Position numbers and translations under genes: made by a program. From CAYJFG01 sp964369405 (GTDB lineage: Bacteria > Bacillota > Clostridia > Oscillospirales > Acutalibacteraceae), in contig CAYJGB010000057.1 of NCBI GenBank assembly GCA_964369405.1, forward strand, positions 1 through 6,582: a stretch of DNA of 6,582 nt, in the 5' to 3' direction. Numbering within the stretch: position 1 is the first letter of the stretch; every line of letters begins with the position of its first letter. The notes below the pieces were generated by a model that was not told where the DNA came from, ran no database searches, and was given only the letters and a program-made list of their open reading frames with translations. Positions 5,439 through 6,582 of the stretch are shown here, piece by piece.

Positions 5439-5945
5439 ATGAACTCGATTTTCACAAGAAGAAGTGTAAGAAACTTTAAAGACACACGAGTAGAAGATGA
5501 AAAAGTAGAAAAAATCCTACGTGCAGCGATGCAATCACCGTCAGCAGCTAATCAACAACCATGGGAATTTATAGTTGTTAGAGGTCAAAAGAATTTAACA
5601 GAGTTATCAAAGTTTAATCCATATGCTAGTTGTTTAAAAGGAGCTAATGTTGGAATTATAGTTCTAGGAAACAAAGAGCGAATGAAATTACCAGAACACT
5701 GGGAACAAGATTTAGGTGCTGTAACCCAAAACATTCAACTTGAAGCCGTAGAATTAGGATTAGGTTCTGTATGGTTTGGAACAGCTCCAGATGAAGTAAG
5801 AATGTCGTTTATTACAAAAATGTTTAATTTAGATGAAAAGCTATTACCATATAGTGTTTTAGCTTTAGGTTATCCAGAAAAAGATGATGCAAATAAATTT
5901 GTAGATAGATATGACGAAAGCAGAATTAAATATATAAATGAATAG
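5439..5945 (+). CDS. Nitroreductase-family FMN oxidoreductase (short type)
   Basis: This 168-residue protein belongs to the nitroreductase superfamily but to a shorter subgroup than NfsB. FMN-site features are IFTRRSVRNF (residues 4-13, with Arg7, Arg8, Ser9, Arg11), SPSAANQQPWEF (33-44), the central helix DLGAVTQNIQLEAVELGLGSVWFG (91-114) and LALGYPEK (141-148). It ends with VDRYDESRI, where the usual phosphate-binding Lys/Arg lies. The long insertions present in NfsB are absent. Such enzymes reduce nitro compounds, flavins or enones with NAD(P)H, and natural substrates are mostly unknown. AAAGGTGA (5425-5432) lies within the end of the VOC gene, 6 bases before the ATG, so this is the last gene of the operon. 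A terminator hairpin follows 25 bases after the stop codon. The low similarity to NfsB argues against a recent duplication; the two probably differ in substrate. Confidence 0.9.
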   Translation: MNSIFTRRSVRNFKDTRVEDEKVEKILRAAMQSPSAANQQPWEFIVVRGQKNLTELSKFNPYASCLKGANVGIIVLGNKERMKLPEHWEQDLGAVTQNIQLEAVELGLGSVWFGTAPDEVRMSFITKMFNLDEKLLPYSVLALGYPEKDDANKFVDRYDESRIKYINE

Positions 5946-5969
5946 ATATCTATTATTGATAAAATTAAC

Positions 5970-6004
5970 AAAAGCAGTCTTTACAATTAAGTAAGGCTGC
6001 TTTT
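5970..6004 (+). terminator. Rho-independent terminator of the nitroreductase operon (copy 1)
   Basis: AAAAGCAG (5970-5977) pairs with CTGCTTTT (5997-6004). After a bulged T (5978), CTTTAC (5979-5984) pairs with GTAAGG (5991-5996, one T-G wobble), closing a six-base AATTAA loop. A short T run ends the stem and A residues precede it, so it could work on both strands. The core is repeated exactly at 6471-6497. Confidence 0.82.
5973..5999 (+). repeat. 27-nt direct repeat, copy 1 (terminator core)
   Basis: These 27 bases are identical to 6471-6497, including the AATTAA loop and the bulged T. The flanking sequence differs on both sides. The two copies bracket the small membrane-protein gene. Confidence 0.9.
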
Positions 6005-6027
6005 CAATGTAGAAGTAATAAAAATGC

Positions 6028-6056
6028 TTGAAACTCTAAAACAATAATGATAAAAT
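6028..6056 (+). promoter_or_regulatory. Promoter of the small membrane-protein gene
   Basis: TTGAAA (6028-6033), a 17-base spacer and TAAAAT (6051-6056), preceded by TG at 6048-6049 as an extended -10. This is 37 bases before the preferred start codon and lies just after the upstream terminator, so the gene is an independent transcription unit. Confidence 0.75.
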
Positions 6057-6080
6057 ATATTATAAATACAAATAACAGTT

Positions 6081-6085
6081 TGGAG
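6081..6085 (+). promoter_or_regulatory. Ribosome binding site deciding the start at 6094
   Basis: TGGAG lies 8 bases before the ATG at 6094. The GTG at 6085 overlaps this site and has nothing suitable upstream (only AT-rich sequence and CAGTT), so it is unlikely to be the start. Confidence 0.65.
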
Positions 6086-6093
6086 TGTTTTTT

Positions 6094-6438
6094 ATGTATC
6101 CAACAGCAACTATAATATTTAGTATAATTATATTTGCAATTGCTTTAGCTTGTATATTTATAGGTATTATGCAATTTTTGCAAAAAGGCACACTATTAAA
6201 TAATGAATATCTATATAGAACTAAGCAACAACGAAGCCGAATGACAAGAGAAGAAAAAAAGCCTTATTATTATCAAAGTAGTATTATTTTTTTAAGTTTA
6301 TCTATAATATTTATTTTCATAGGTATTAATATATTTTTAAACATAACACCGCTTTGGATAACAATTTACATATTAATATCACTTTTGATAATTGGTGCTA
6401 TTGTATCAACAATTATCATAAACAAAAAAAACAAATAA
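6094..6438 (+). CDS. Small membrane protein of unknown function, three predicted helices
   Basis: Starting at the ATG at 6094, the product has 114 residues. Predicted membrane helices lie at about residues 5-28, 63-83 and 86-108. A hydrophilic cytoplasmic-type loop containing YRTKQQRSRMTREEKKPYYYQ (residues 41-61) separates the first helix from the other two, and the protein ends in a basic KKNK tail. No catalytic motif is visible. The arrangement of helix, basic loop with an EEKK segment, and a helical hairpin recalls small DUF3784-type membrane proteins of Bacillota, but I cannot confirm that family by eye. It has its own promoter and its own terminator, so it is not part of the nitroreductase operon. 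Function is unknown. The evenly spread hydrophobic segments, good ribosome site and promoter make it a real gene. Confidence 0.8.
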   Translation: MYPTATIIFSIIIFAIALACIFIGIMQFLQKGTLLNNEYLYRTKQQRSRMTREEKKPYYYQSSIIFLSLSIIFIFIGINIFLNITPLWITIYILISLLIIGAIVSTIIINKKNK

Positions 6439-6470
6439 ATAAAAAGTTATAATTTAATAATTATATTATT

Positions 6471-6497
6471 AGCAGTCTTTACAATTAAGTAAGGCTG
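6471..6497 (+). repeat. 27-nt direct repeat, copy 2 (terminator core)
   Basis: Exact match to 5973-5999, 498 bases downstream of it. See copy 1 for structure. Confidence 0.9.
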
Positions 6498-6502
6498 TTT
6501 TT
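6471..6502 (+). terminator. Rho-independent terminator of the small membrane-protein gene (copy 2)
   Basis: The hairpin has the same core as at 5973-5999: AGTCTTTAC-AATTAA-GTAAGGCT stem-loop with a bulged T, followed here by five T residues (6498-6502). The base after CTG is T instead of C, giving a G-T wobble at the base of the stem. Confidence 0.8.
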
Positions 6503-6507
6503 ATCTT

Positions 6508-6535
6508 AAAAAAATCATCCGAAATAGTCGGCTGA
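6508..6535 (-). terminator. Candidate minus-strand terminator
   Basis: Read on the minus strand, TCA-G-CCGA, a five-base loop CTATT, then TCGG-A-TGA forms a stem of 4 plus 3 pairs with one internal mismatch, followed by seven T residues (plus-strand A run 6508-6514). It lies just after the putative stop codon of a minus-strand frame, facing the plus-strand terminator at 6471-6502. Confidence 0.5.
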
Positions 6536-6537
6536 AA

Positions 6538-6582
6538 TTATTTTTTAGGATATGGTTTTTGAATATTAGTTAAACCTAGAAT
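6538..6582 (-). CDS. Possible 3' end of a convergent minus-strand gene (partial)
   Basis: On the minus strand, one frame is open from the window edge to a TAA at 6540-6538, reading ILGLTNIQKPYPKK. The other two minus-strand frames are closed by stop codons within these bases. A terminator-like hairpin with a seven-T tail follows directly. That combination suggests the last 14 codons of a gene entering from the right, but such a short stretch could be open by chance and no family can be recognised. Confidence 0.35.
   Translation of the reverse strand: MLGLTNIQKPYPKK

Noticed and set aside
3507..5945. The two nitroreductase genes as a recent tandem duplication
   Set aside because: They differ in length (217 and 168 residues), in FMN-loop sequence and in C-terminal motif, so they belong to different subgroups.
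6085..6093. GTG at 6085 as the start of the small membrane protein
   Set aside because: The GTG overlaps the only plausible ribosome site, which is correctly spaced for the ATG at 6094.
1..6582. CRISPR array, tRNA, rRNA, transposase or recombinase genes, and att-type direct repeats at the cassette borders
   Set aside because: No regularly spaced repeats, no cloverleaf or rRNA-like stretches, and no integrase or transposase motifs were seen. The only long direct repeat noticed is the terminator pair, and no matching copy was found near 2843-3034.

Overview
The window is about 6.6 kb of very AT-rich DNA. Nearly everything is coded on the + strand, with tight gene spacing and AGGAGG-type ribosome binding sites. 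The LPXTG anchor, class C-type sortase, PrgI-family protein and HxlR regulator all point to a low-GC Gram-positive bacterium (Bacillota), probably a host-associated anaerobe or facultative anaerobe. I cannot name the species from the sequence.

Left part (1-2842): the end of a conjugation-type operon of an integrative conjugative element, or a remnant of one. In order it holds the C-terminus of a Cna-B/SpaA-type LPXTG surface protein, a class C-like sortase, a polytopic VirB6/TrbL-like channel protein, a small PrgI-family (VirB3-like) membrane protein, and a standalone protein resembling the N-terminal domain of VirB4-type proteins. The genes overlap or nearly touch (ATGA overlap, 6 bp, 9 bp, 0 bp), so they form one operon. 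The VirB4-type ATPase expected next is absent. The operon simply stops at 2842.

Middle part (2843-6004): a self-contained metabolic or stress cassette. An HxlR-family regulator (hxlR-like, true start 3035) precedes a four-gene operon: a textbook NfsB nitroreductase, a radical SAM protein with a C-X4-C-X2-C cluster motif, a small VOC/glyoxalase-like protein, and a second, unrelated-looking short nitroreductase. Between regulator and operon lie a good promoter (TTGATT-16-TATAAT) and, just upstream of its -35 box, an inverted repeat overlapping a tandem repeat that makes a strong operator candidate. By analogy with YodB/HypR-type HxlR regulators, which control nitroreductases and VOC-type enzymes, this looks like an inducible response to quinones, nitro compounds or other electrophiles. 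A hairpin terminator closes the operon.

Right part (6005-6582): a small predicted three-helix membrane protein with its own strong extended -10 promoter. It is closed by a second hairpin whose 27-nt core is identical to the first terminator. The last bases hold a minus-strand terminator-like hairpin and what is probably the extreme 3' end of a convergent minus-strand gene.

Most notable points: the conjugation operon is interrupted exactly where the motor ATPase should be; the neighbouring HxlR-controlled cassette contains an unassigned radical SAM enzyme between two nitroreductases; and structured repeats lie in both regulatory gaps. No tRNA, rRNA, CRISPR array or transposase was seen.
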